NCBI RefSeq assembly: GCF_046592965.1
Contig: NZ_JBISBV010000004.1
Coordinates: 62,001 to 126,000 of the forward strand
Direction of reading: 5' to 3'
DNA: 64,000 bases
From: Marivita sp046592965
GTDB taxonomy: Bacteria; Pseudomonadota; Alphaproteobacteria; Rhodobacterales; Rhodobacteraceae
Shown here: in pieces, positions 34,275 through 41,202 of the stretch
Numbering within the stretch: the first letter of the stretch is position 1
Layout: each line of letters begins with the position of its first letter
Notes under the pieces: model-generated
Told to the model about the DNA's origin: nothing
What the model saw: only the letters and a program-made list of their open reading frames with translations
Database searches by the model: none
Made by a program: the position numbers and the translations under genes

Positions 34275-35801
34275 TTACTGGATACGCATCCCGTTCGCCA
34301 GCACATGTCCCTGCTCGTTGATCTGGATCGACGACTTCAGGCTGTCGGGCGAGTCGCCGGGAACCGCGAACATGCTCATCATCATGCGCGCGCCCATCGC
34401 GTCTTCCTGCGTCAGCACCCCCATCGCGATCAGCTTGTCGATCAACCCATTGGCTCCGTCGAGGGTGAGGTTGACCGCACCGGTCGGTCGCGGAAAGCCG
34501 TCAAAGGTTTCGGTGTCGTCATTGTCGAACGTGAAGGATCCGGTGCCACCCAGTCGGGCGCCTGCAACCTCAACCGTGAGGTTGTTCAGCGTCAGCGTGT
34601 TCAATTCACCCGGAGCGGCGCCGGTGTCTTCGATTTTCTCCATCTCGGCAGGATCAAACAGGTTGACGAAGGGCGTGACCTGCCCCGTGACGTCAAGCGC
34701 AATGGTCGCCGGATCGCGGGGCAGCGTGGCGCTGGGATCAACCATGTTCCACAACACATCCGCCATTTCAAAGCCCCCGAGCGTCAGGCCGAACGCCATG
34801 TCTTGCGGCGTTTCCGAGGCGGCGATGGGTGCGGTGAAGCTGAAGGCGCTTTCTGCCATGCTGAAATTAACCGGCACAGGCATCTCCGGTCCGGTCAGGC
34901 CGACCTCCTGATCGGTGGCGGCAACGTCATAGCGCATCAACTCGCTGTTCATCTCGAACGCGAGCGCGACCGTGCCTGAACGAGTGGTGCCGGTTGTGGT
35001 GCCTTCGTCATCGGTGACGGCGAATTGCATGTTGCCGTCTTCGTAGCCCATCTTGCCGCCGCCGGAAAACCCGCCTGCCGCAAGACTTTGCGCGTCGGAC
35101 GGATCGAACCCTTCGGGCAATTCGGTGCTGCTTTCGATGTAAAGCGCCGCCAGCGACCCGGTCACGAGGGCGACATCGTCGCTTTCGGGATCGTTGAACG
35201 CCAGATCATAGCGCGCGGTGTCGGCGCGCATGTCCTGGCTGATTTCCGTCGTGCTGCCGGAGGCAATGGTGGTGACGCCCGACAGGCCTTCCATCACGAA
35301 TTCAAAGCGCGCCTTGTCGCGGCCGATCACGTCGCCGTTGATTGTCAACTCGGCCAGAGTGATCGACATCTGCTCGGCGTCGTAGGTGTATGTCATCTTG
35401 GACGGATCGCCCGAGACGATCAATTCCAGCCCCGAATTGGCGTAATCCAGCACCATGTTGACCGCGTCGTCATCCTTGGGTGTCGCATCGATCGTGATGG
35501 GCATGGCGGCGGGAAAAGTCATCGACACCGACCCGTCGCTGTTTTCCTCAAGCTCCAGTTCGGGAATGACAAAGGACACGGTGCCTTCGTTCTCGGGGAA
35601 GTCGATCCGCATCGACACATCGCTCACGTCGAGCCCACCGGAGTTTGGCGTCTGTGTCGCATCTACGGTGTAGCCGTAATTCTGCATCGCCGATTGCATC
35701 CCATCCCACACCTCCTGCGCAGTGAGGTCAGCGGCAGCCGGGCCAGCCGCGACGCCGAGGGCGAGCGCGGAACATGTCGTAAATCGAGCGAAGGGGCGCA
35801 T
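34275..35801 (-). CDS. DUF2125 domain-containing secreted protein
   Basis: A 508-residue protein with a Sec signal peptide (MRPFARFTTCSALALGVAAGPAAA, cut before DLT). The rest is rich in beta strands, Asp/Thr and short hydrophobic stretches with no catalytic motif. It fits the DUF2125 family of alphaproteobacterial envelope proteins: SMRIDFPENEGTVSFVIPELEL, then paired LTINGDVIGRDKARFEFVMEGL and a C-terminal LLSLDGANGLIDKLIAMGVLTQED-like region (LTLDGANGLIDKLIAMGV). The function is unknown; it is probably periplasmic. Two 17-base tandem repeats lie directly upstream of its ribosome-binding site. Confidence 0.85.
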   Translation of the reverse strand: MRPFARFTTCSALALGVAAGPAAADLTAQEVWDGMQSAMQNYGYTVDATQTPNSGGLDVSDVSMRIDFPENEGTVSFVIPELELEENSDGSVSMTFPAAMPITIDATPKDDDAVNMVLDYANSGLELIVSGDPSKMTYTYDAEQMSITLAELTINGDVIGRDKARFEFVMEGLSGVTTIASGSTTEISQDMRADTARYDLAFNDPESDDVALVTGSLAALYIESSTELPEGFDPSDAQSLAAGGFSGGGKMGYEDGNMQFAVTDDEGTTTGTTRSGTVALAFEMNSELMRYDVAATDQEVGLTGPEMPVPVNFSMAESAFSFTAPIAASETPQDMAFGLTLGGFEMADVLWNMVDPSATLPRDPATIALDVTGQVTPFVNLFDPAEMEKIEDTGAAPGELNTLTLNNLTVEVAGARLGGTGSFTFDNDDTETFDGFPRPTGAVNLTLDGANGLIDKLIAMGVLTQEDAMGARMMMSMFAVPGDSPDSLKSSIQINEQGHVLANGMRIQ

Positions 35802-35812
35802 TGTGACTTCCT

Positions 35813-35845
35813 TTTGGTCAAGTCTGGCATTTGGTCAAATCTGGC
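35813..35845 (-). repeat. Tandem 17-base repeats before the DUF2125 gene
   Basis: TTTGGTCAAGTCTGGC (35813-35828) and TTTGGTCAAATCTGGC (35830-35845) differ at one base and have a period of 17. On the minus strand each unit contains TTGACC, and the inner unit ends right against the GGAAG ribosome-binding site of the DUF2125 gene (ATG at 35801). No -10 fits between them and the start codon, so a protein or RNA-binding role is more likely than a promoter. Confidence 0.6.
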
Positions 35846-35939
35846 GCGCAGCTTCCGACGCCAGCCCGACAGGGTCAAGTGGCTGGACCCCGCCTCTTGT
35901 CCGCTTTAGCACTGGACGCAGAGAAATGGAGGGCTGAAC

Positions 35940-36692
35940 ATGACCGATGTGACCGGAAAGACTGTGCTGATCACCGGTGCGAGCCGGGGAATTGGAGCCG
36001 AAGCTGCGCAGGTTTTCGCCGCTGCCGGTGCAAATGTCGCATTGCTGGCGCGATCGGCCGACAAGATCGCCGATCTGGCAGGCGCGATCGGAGCCAAGGC
36101 CGTGGCCATCCCGTGCGATATCAGCCGCTATTGGGAAATGGAGCAGGCCGTGGCGAATTGCGTCAAGGCGTTCGGCGGACTGGATATCCTGATCAACAAC
36201 GCCGGTGTGATCGAGCCTATCTCACGGATGGAAGTGGCCGATCCGGAAAGCTGGGGGCAGGCCATCGATACCAACCTCAAAGGCGTGTTCCACGGCATGC
36301 GCGCCGCGCTGCCGGTGATGGAGCGCAACGGCGGCGGCACCATCCTGACCGTCAGCTCGGGCGCCGCGCACAATCCCATCGAAGGCTGGGCGCATTACTG
36401 TGCGGCCAAGGCCGGGGCGGCGATGCTGACCCGGTGCCTGCACACCGAAATGGCCGACAAGGGCATCCGCGCCATGGGGCTTTCGCCGGGCACCGTGGCG
36501 ACGCAGATGCAGCGTGAAATCAAGGCAAGCGGCATCAACCGCGTCAGCAAGCTTGATTGGTCAGATCATATCCCGCCCGAATGGCCCGCCAGGGCACTGC
36601 TGTGGATGTGCGGATCCGAGGCGGACGACCATCTGGGCAAGGAACTCTCGCTGCGCGACGACGACCTGCGCCGCAGGGTCGGACTGACATGA
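35940..36692 (+). CDS. Short-chain dehydrogenase/reductase (classical SDR)
   Basis: A 250-residue classical SDR. The cofactor motif is LITGASRGIGAEAAQVFAAAG (residues 10-30), followed by NNAGVIEPISRME, the catalytic Ser in LTVSSGAAHNPIEGW, and the catalytic pair in HYCAAKAGAAMLT (YxxxK). The motif has CYC-like HYCAAKAG, an ordinary variant. The substrate is unknown. GGAGG lies 8 bases before the ATG. It overlaps the crotonase start by 4 bases, so the two are likely co-translated and could act on the same acyl or hydroxy compound (inference). Confidence 0.92.
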   Translation: MTDVTGKTVLITGASRGIGAEAAQVFAAAGANVALLARSADKIADLAGAIGAKAVAIPCDISRYWEMEQAVANCVKAFGGLDILINNAGVIEPISRMEVADPESWGQAIDTNLKGVFHGMRAALPVMERNGGGTILTVSSGAAHNPIEGWAHYCAAKAGAAMLTRCLHTEMADKGIRAMGLSPGTVATQMQREIKASGINRVSKLDWSDHIPPEWPARALLWMCGSEADDHLGKELSLRDDDLRRRVGLT

Positions 36693-37309
36693 TCGACATT
36701 GCCAATGACGGGCCGGTTTGCACTCTGACGATCAACCGGCCGGACAAGGCGAATTCGCTGACCGGCGACATGCTGGAGGCGCTGTGCGCAGGGGTCGAAG
36801 ACGCCCGCGCAGCGCGGGCAGTTGTTGTGACCGGCGCGGGCGGCGTGTTTTCGGCGGGTGCCGATCTTGACGCCGCCAAAGCGGGCCTCGCCACCAGCCC
36901 GTTGTGGGAGCGTCTGTCGGGCGCATTGGCGCGCCACCCCGGACTGACAATCGCGGCGTTGAACGGCACCGTGGCCGGGGGTGCCTTGGGCATGGTGCTG
37001 GCCTGCGACCTGCGGATCGCGGTGCCGGGAACGCGCGTCTTCTATCCTGTGATGAAGCTGGGCGTCCTGCCGCAACCGTCCGACCCGCCGCGACTCGCGG
37101 CGCTGATCGGGCCATCGCGGGCCAAGATGATCCTGATGGCCGGAGAGAAGATCACGAGCGACGAAGCCCTGGCATGGGGACTGATCGACCGCATCGTCGC
37201 GCCCGACGCACTTTTGGACAGCGCCCGCGCGCTGAGTCATGATGTGTGCGCCGCAACGCCTGAACACGCGCACACCATCAAAGGCCTGATCGCGCAATCG
37301 CTGCCCTGA
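36689..37309 (+). CDS. Enoyl-CoA hydratase/isomerase (crotonase) family protein lacking the hydratase glutamates
   Basis: A 206-residue protein of the crotonase fold. The two oxyanion-hole segments are visible (VFSAGADLDAAK near residue 54 and LNGTVAGGALGMVLACD near 91). Typical hydratases have about 260 residues and two catalytic glutamates; by eye these align to Gly101 (in GGALGM) and Val121 (in FYPVMKLG), so both are absent. It is therefore unlikely to hydrate enoyl-CoA in the standard way. It may be an isomerase, hydrolase or non-catalytic. I use the ATG at 36689 overlapping the SDR stop (ATGA). Confidence 0.86.
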   Translation: MIDIANDGPVCTLTINRPDKANSLTGDMLEALCAGVEDARAARAVVVTGAGGVFSAGADLDAAKAGLATSPLWERLSGALARHPGLTIAALNGTVAGGALGMVLACDLRIAVPGTRVFYPVMKLGVLPQPSDPPRLAALIGPSRAKMILMAGEKITSDEALAWGLIDRIVAPDALLDSARALSHDVCAATPEHAHTIKGLIAQSLP

Positions 37310-37373
37310 TGGCGCTTGACCCGAACGCGCAAGAACATAGGTTGGCGTCACCCCGGACACAAAGGACTTCAAG

Positions 37374-37610
37374 ATGACCCAGCACCTGCACATCGTCTTT
37401 GGCGGAGAGTTGGAAACGCCTCAGGAAAACGTGTTCAAGGATCCCGAGAACATTCACGTCGTCGGCATATTTCCAGATCGAAAAACCGCCTATGACGCGT
37501 GGAAGAACGAGGCGCAGCGCACTGTCGATAACGCGCATATGCGCTATTTTCTGGGCGATTTGCAGCAATTGATGGATGCCAGCACAAGCGAGCCCGCAGA
37601 GCAGGACTGA
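37374..37610 (+). CDS. DUF4170 family protein
   Basis: A 78-residue soluble protein of the DUF4170 family: HIVFGGELETPQENVFKDPENIHVVGIFPDRKTAYDAWKNEAQRTVDNAHMRYFLGDL covers the whole conserved part. The function is unknown. It precedes the WaaA-like and lpxK genes, a common arrangement in Rhodobacterales that suggests a link to lipid A or lipopolysaccharide assembly. A promoter-like TTGACC (37316-37321) with a weak TAGGTT 16 bases on could drive the three genes. AAGGAC precedes the ATG. Confidence 0.9.
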   Translation: MTQHLHIVFGGELETPQENVFKDPENIHVVGIFPDRKTAYDAWKNEAQRTVDNAHMRYFLGDLQQLMDASTSEPAEQD

Positions 37611-37615
37611 TCCCT

Positions 37616-38842
37616 GTGCCGCGCAAGCCGTTCAGCCTGACCGCCTATCTGGCGCTGGCGCGCGGGCGCGACCGTCTGGATGCGCTGTCACAGACATGGC
37701 CGAAGCGCCCCACAGGCCCGGTGCTCTGGCTTCACAGCGACACCCGCACCCGGCTCGAGACGCTGATGACCCTGGTCACCCGTCTCCGGATGCAGCGCGA
37801 TGATGTGTCGCTGGTGCTCACCTCGGATTCGGCGAAAGGCGAAAGTTATACGCTTGACGGTGTGACGGTCGGTCCGCCGCCCGCCGAAACGCCGACCGAC
37901 ATCCAGCGTTTCCTGAGCCACTGGCGGCCCGATATTCTGGTTTGGGCAGGCAACGGCCTGCGGCCTGCACTCATTTTCGAGGCGTCGAGAACCGGACTTC
38001 ATATGCTGTTGGCCGACGCCGCCGACGCGCCGTGGCGACAGCCCTCCAAACGGATGATACCCGATGCATCGGCCGGCGCGCTTGGCCTCTTTCATTGCAT
38101 CTTCGCCCAAGACAAGCGGGCCGCGCAGCGGATGCGCCGGCTTGGCGTTCTGGAGAGCAAAATCGAAGTGGCCTCACCTCTGGAGCCCGAGGTTTTTCCG
38201 CTGGCCAGCCATGACGGGCTGCACGAGGAGCTGACCGCTGCTCTGGCCGGGCGGCCAGTGTGGCTTGCCGCCGGTCTGCTCAGCAGCGAGGTCGACAGCA
38301 TCCTGCGCGCGCACCGGCGCGCGTGTCGTCTGGCGCACCGGTTGTTGCTGGTGATCGTGCCACAGGATGCCGACGACGAACCCGTCATGGCCGAGCTTTG
38401 CCACGAGATCGGCCTGCGCCTCGCGCGGTGGGATCATGGCGAGATGCCGGACGAGAACACGCAAGTGCTGCTGGCGGGAGACGACACCGAACTGGGCCTT
38501 TGGTATCGCATCGCACCGCTGAGTTTTCTGGGCGGGTCTTTGGTTGGCAAGACTGGCGGGCAGTCTCCGATGATGGCGGCGGCGCTTGGGTCCGCGATCC
38601 TCTATGGGCCGAACGTGGGGCAGCATCTGGACGCCTATTCGCGGCTCGTCGCGGCCGGGGCTGCGCGGATCGTCAAGGACATGGATTCCCTCAGCGCCGC
38701 GGTCTCGCATCTGATCGCGCCGGATCGCGCCGCCGCGATGGCGCATGCGGGATGGAGCGTGGTGTCGGCAGGGGCCGAAACCGCGGATCTGGTGCTGGAT
38801 CAGGTCAACGAATGGCTGGACGCCATAGAAGAGCAAGCATGA
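37616..38842 (+). CDS. WaaA/KdtA-family protein (3-deoxy-D-manno-octulosonic acid transferase), divergent
   Basis: A 408-residue protein with the glycosyltransferase N-terminal fold of WaaA (KdtA), which adds Kdo to lipid A precursors. It starts at a GTG five bases after DUF4170. The C-terminal half follows WaaA: PVWLAAGLLSSEVDSIL, LLLVIVPQDADDE, LGLWYRIAPLSFLGGSLVGKTGG, and ALGSAILYGPNVG. However, key motifs differ. The catalytic-Glu segment (usually WIHAxSxGE) reads LWLHSDTRTRLE at 37-48, the ETELWPN motif reads AGNGLRPA at 111-118, and GGHNPxEP reads GGQSPMMAA. It also lacks a clear N-terminal membrane anchor. Its position beside lpxK argues for a lipid A role, but standard Kdo transfer is doubtful. 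Confidence 0.8.
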   Translation: MPRKPFSLTAYLALARGRDRLDALSQTWPKRPTGPVLWLHSDTRTRLETLMTLVTRLRMQRDDVSLVLTSDSAKGESYTLDGVTVGPPPAETPTDIQRFLSHWRPDILVWAGNGLRPALIFEASRTGLHMLLADAADAPWRQPSKRMIPDASAGALGLFHCIFAQDKRAAQRMRRLGVLESKIEVASPLEPEVFPLASHDGLHEELTAALAGRPVWLAAGLLSSEVDSILRAHRRACRLAHRLLLVIVPQDADDEPVMAELCHEIGLRLARWDHGEMPDENTQVLLAGDDTELGLWYRIAPLSFLGGSLVGKTGGQSPMMAAALGSAILYGPNVGQHLDAYSRLVAAGAARIVKDMDSLSAAVSHLIAPDRAAAMAHAGWSVVSAGAETADLVLDQVNEWLDAIEEQA

Positions 38843-39831
38843 GAGCTCCGGGTTTCTGGAACATGCCGCCTGATGCGCCCGGAGTGCGGGCGCGTCTGCT
38901 CTCGCCGCTGGGCGCGATTTATGCAGCGCTCTCGGCGCGGCGGCTGAAACGGGGCGAGCCTTTCAAGGCATCGGTTCCTGTGATCTGCGTCGGCAATGTC
39001 AACGCAGGCGGCACCGGCAAGACGCCGACGGTCATAGCGCTGGGGCAGATGTTGTCTGACGTGGGCAAGACCGCGCATGTCGTCTCGCGCGGGTTCGGCG
39101 GTACGCTGCGCGGGCCGGTCAAGGTCGATCCCAATCGTCACGACGCCAGCGAGGTCGGCGACGAGCCGCTCTTGCTGGCGGCGTTCGGCCCCGTTTGGGT
39201 GGCCCGCGACCGCGCCGAGGGTGCGCGGGCGGCGGTTGAGGCGGGGGCCGAGGTGATTCTTCTGGACGATGGACTGCAAAACCCGAGTGTTTCCAAAGAC
39301 CTGTCGCTGATTGTCGTTGACGCGGAACGGGGTTTCGGCAACGGGTTGTGCATCCCGGCCGGACCCTTGCGCGAACCTGTCCGCACGGCAATGGCACGGG
39401 CCGACATGGTGCTGTCGATCGGCAATCACGTCGCCCAGGCGCGGTTCAGAGAAACGTGGCGCGATGTGGTGTCCCTGCCGCATCTTCAGGGGCATCTTGC
39501 GCCGCTGCAAACTGGCATGGATTGGGACGGGTTGCGCTGCCTTGCCTTTGCCGGCATCGGACATCCAGAGAAATTTTTTCTGACCCTGAAAGAGCTTGGG
39601 GCGGATTTGGTGGAGACGAGGGCGCTTGACGATCATCAAGCGCTGACGCCGGCCCTGATTGCTCGTCTTGAGAAAGACGCCAAAGCCGCTGGTGCGCAGC
39701 TTGTGACCACAGAGAAGGACGCGGTGCGCCTGCCGCAGGGTTATCGGATGAAGGTGCTGACCGTCCCGGTACGCCTGACAATCCCCAACGATGCACTGCT
39801 CAAAGAGGCGCTTGCGGGGCTTTTCGTCTGA
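38839..39831 (+). CDS. lpxK: Tetraacyldisaccharide 4'-kinase
   Basis: A 330-residue inner-membrane-associated kinase that phosphorylates the 4' position of the lipid A disaccharide. The P-loop is CVGNVNAGGTGKTPTVIAL (about residues 48-66), followed by VSRGFGGTLRGPV, EVGDEPLLLA and AGAEVILLDDGLQNPSVSKDLSLIVVDAERGFGNG, the LpxK set. PAGPLREP and the C-terminal TTEKDAVRL are also typical. I use the ATG at 38839, which overlaps the WaaA-like stop by 4 bases, because the family N-terminus (APGFW) begins there. It is convergent with the next gene, with three bases between stops. Confidence 0.96.
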   Translation: MRAPGFWNMPPDAPGVRARLLSPLGAIYAALSARRLKRGEPFKASVPVICVGNVNAGGTGKTPTVIALGQMLSDVGKTAHVVSRGFGGTLRGPVKVDPNRHDASEVGDEPLLLAAFGPVWVARDRAEGARAAVEAGAEVILLDDGLQNPSVSKDLSLIVVDAERGFGNGLCIPAGPLREPVRTAMARADMVLSIGNHVAQARFRETWRDVVSLPHLQGHLAPLQTGMDWDGLRCLAFAGIGHPEKFFLTLKELGADLVETRALDDHQALTPALIARLEKDAKAAGAQLVTTEKDAVRLPQGYRMKVLTVPVRLTIPNDALLKEALAGLFV

Positions 39832-39834
39832 TCT

Positions 39835-40698
39835 TCACTCCGCGGCCAGAGGCATCTGGTCGGCTTGTCCCGTGGCCGCGATCTCTGCAACCACGCTGCG
39901 CAACAGCTTGCGGAAATTGTGGAAATTGGCATTCGGGCGCACGTCGCGTTCATCCATGTAGATCGAACGGTCAATCTCGATCTGGACCGCGTGCTGGCCT
40001 CGGGACGGGCGGCCATAGGCTTGGGTGATATAGGCTCCTGCGAATGGCGTGTTGCGCGCCACGACCAGTCCCGCATCGGTAAACGCCGCTTCGATCTGGT
40101 CAATCACCGTCTGGCTGGCCGACGCCCCGAATCTGTCGCCCAGAACGATCTGCGGGCGGCGCGACGACGCTTTGGCAACCCCGTCCAGCGCTTCGTGCGG
40201 CATCGAATGGCAATCAACCAGAATCGCTTCGCCGAATTTCGTGTGAGCCCGTGTGATCAGCCTGCGCAGTTCGGCATGATAGGGGTGCCAATACTGCGCG
40301 ATGCGGCGCTCTGCCTCATGCAACGGCAACTTGCCGCGATAGATCGCGCGCCCGTTGGCCACCACCCGTGGCACCACGCCAAGCCCCGACGCAACCCGTG
40401 GGTTGTGGGTTTGCCGGCGAACACCGTCAATCAGCGCCGGATCAAGCTCTTCGGCGCTGCGATTGAGGTCTATGAAGGCGCGCGGCGCCCCGGCCTTGAT
40501 GAAAGGCGCACCGAATTGCGGCGCACAATCGAACAGCCGGTCGACAAAGGCATCTTCGGAGGACCGGATCGCCAGTTCGTCAAGGTCTGTATGGCGCAGA
40601 AAAGACCAGCAATAGTCGCGCCCCGAATGGGGAGACGCGAACACCACGCGCGAGGTATTCGCCTCAGGCTCGACGAGATGATAAGCGAGTTTCGGCAT
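39835..40698 (-). CDS. N-formylglutamate amidohydrolase family protein
   Basis: A 287-residue zinc hydrolase of the N-formylglutamate amidohydrolase family, related to HutG, the last step of one histidine-degradation route. Metal and active-site motifs are VVFASPHSGRDYCWSFL near residue 18, SSEDAFVDRLF, RAFIDLNRSAEELDPALI, VDCHSMPH and GDRFGAS, then NTPFAGAYITQAYGRPSRGQHAVQIEIDRSIYMDE. No hut genes are nearby, so the substrate may be another N-acyl compound. It has its own promoter region upstream and is convergent with lpxK. Confidence 0.9.
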   Translation of the reverse strand: MPKLAYHLVEPEANTSRVVFASPHSGRDYCWSFLRHTDLDELAIRSSEDAFVDRLFDCAPQFGAPFIKAGAPRAFIDLNRSAEELDPALIDGVRRQTHNPRVASGLGVVPRVVANGRAIYRGKLPLHEAERRIAQYWHPYHAELRRLITRAHTKFGEAILVDCHSMPHEALDGVAKASSRRPQIVLGDRFGASASQTVIDQIEAAFTDAGLVVARNTPFAGAYITQAYGRPSRGQHAVQIEIDRSIYMDERDVRPNANFHNFRKLLRSVVAEIAATGQADQMPLAAE

Positions 40699-40750
40699 AC
40701 GCCCTCCGTTGCCGATACAATAGACCGAATTATTCCTCTATCAAAAGCCC

Positions 40751-40779
40751 TTGATCCCTGTTCCGACTCCTTTTATAGA
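40751..40779 (+). promoter_or_regulatory. Promoter for tRNA-Val
   Basis: TTGATC (40751-40756) and TATAGA (40774-40779) stand 17 bases apart, about 65 bases ahead of the tRNA 5' end. Both hexamers are within two positions of consensus. Confidence 0.55.
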
Positions 40780-40843
40780 CCGCTCCATCGGCGCGGCTTT
40801 ACGCGCCCCTTTTGTTTGGGGCCGGATTTTCGCAACGGTAAAA

Positions 40844-40918
40844 GGGCGATTAGCTCAGTGGTAGAGCACTTCGTTGACATCGAAGGGGTCACAAGTTCGA
40901 ACCTTGTATCGCCCACCA
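40844..40918 (+). tRNA. tRNA-Val (anticodon GAC), CCA encoded
   Basis: A complete cloverleaf is readable. The 7-base acceptor stem is GGGCGAT (40844-40850) with ATCGCCC (40908-40914), discriminator A and an encoded CCA (40916-40918). The anticodon arm is CTTCG/CGAAG with loop TTGACAT, giving anticodon GAC at 40876-40878 (reads GUC and GUU valine codons). The T arm is ACAAG-TTCGAAC-CTTGT. The gene is single and lies between two protein genes. Confidence 0.96.
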
Positions 40919-40999
40919 TTGATTTCACCGTCCTGATCTTCGGATCGGGGCATCCGCAACCCGAGAGGCGCTCGCGCGCCGCGACATGAGGAGAGGCCC

Positions 41000-41125
41000 A
41001 TGAAGGTCAGAAACTCGCTCCGTTCGCTCAAGAACCGCCATCGCGACTGCCGCGTTGTGCGCCGCAAGGGCCGCGTCTACGTCATCAACAAGACGCAGCG
41101 CCGGTTCAAAGCCCGTCAGGGTTAA
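41000..41125 (+). CDS. rpmJ: 50S ribosomal protein L36
   Basis: A 41-residue basic protein, MKVRNSLRSLKNRHRDCRVV... ending in RRFKARQG, the standard L36 N- and C-termini. L36 sits in the large subunit near the GTPase centre. Zinc-binding L36 proteins carry three Cys and one His; here only one Cys (in HRDCR) remains, so this is the zinc-free form. GGAGAGG lies 4 bases before the ATG. It is monocistronic, just downstream of tRNA-Val, and ends at a strong terminator. It could share the tRNA transcript, since no separate promoter is obvious in the 81-base gap. Confidence 0.96.
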   Translation: MKVRNSLRSLKNRHRDCRVVRRKGRVYVINKTQRRFKARQG

Positions 41126-41146
41126 GCGGACCCCGCAGTAAAAGAA

Positions 41147-41178
41147 AAAGCCACCCGGAGTTCCGGGTGGCTTTTTTT
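41147..41178. terminator. Bidirectional intrinsic terminator after rpmJ
   Basis: A perfect 12-base-pair stem AAAGCCACCCGG (41147-41158) / CCGGGTGGCTTT (41163-41174), loop AGTT, followed by seven T residues (41172-41178) on the plus strand and by TTTTTCTTTT on the minus strand, which also serves the convergent gene ending at 41203. Confidence 0.92.
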
Positions 41179-41202
41179 ATGTCGGTCATCACGGCAAGGC
41201 GA

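Noticed and set aside
35813..35845. Two tandem -35 elements (TTGACC) for the DUF2125 gene
   Set aside because: They are so close to the start codon that a -10 at normal spacing would fall at or beyond the ATG.
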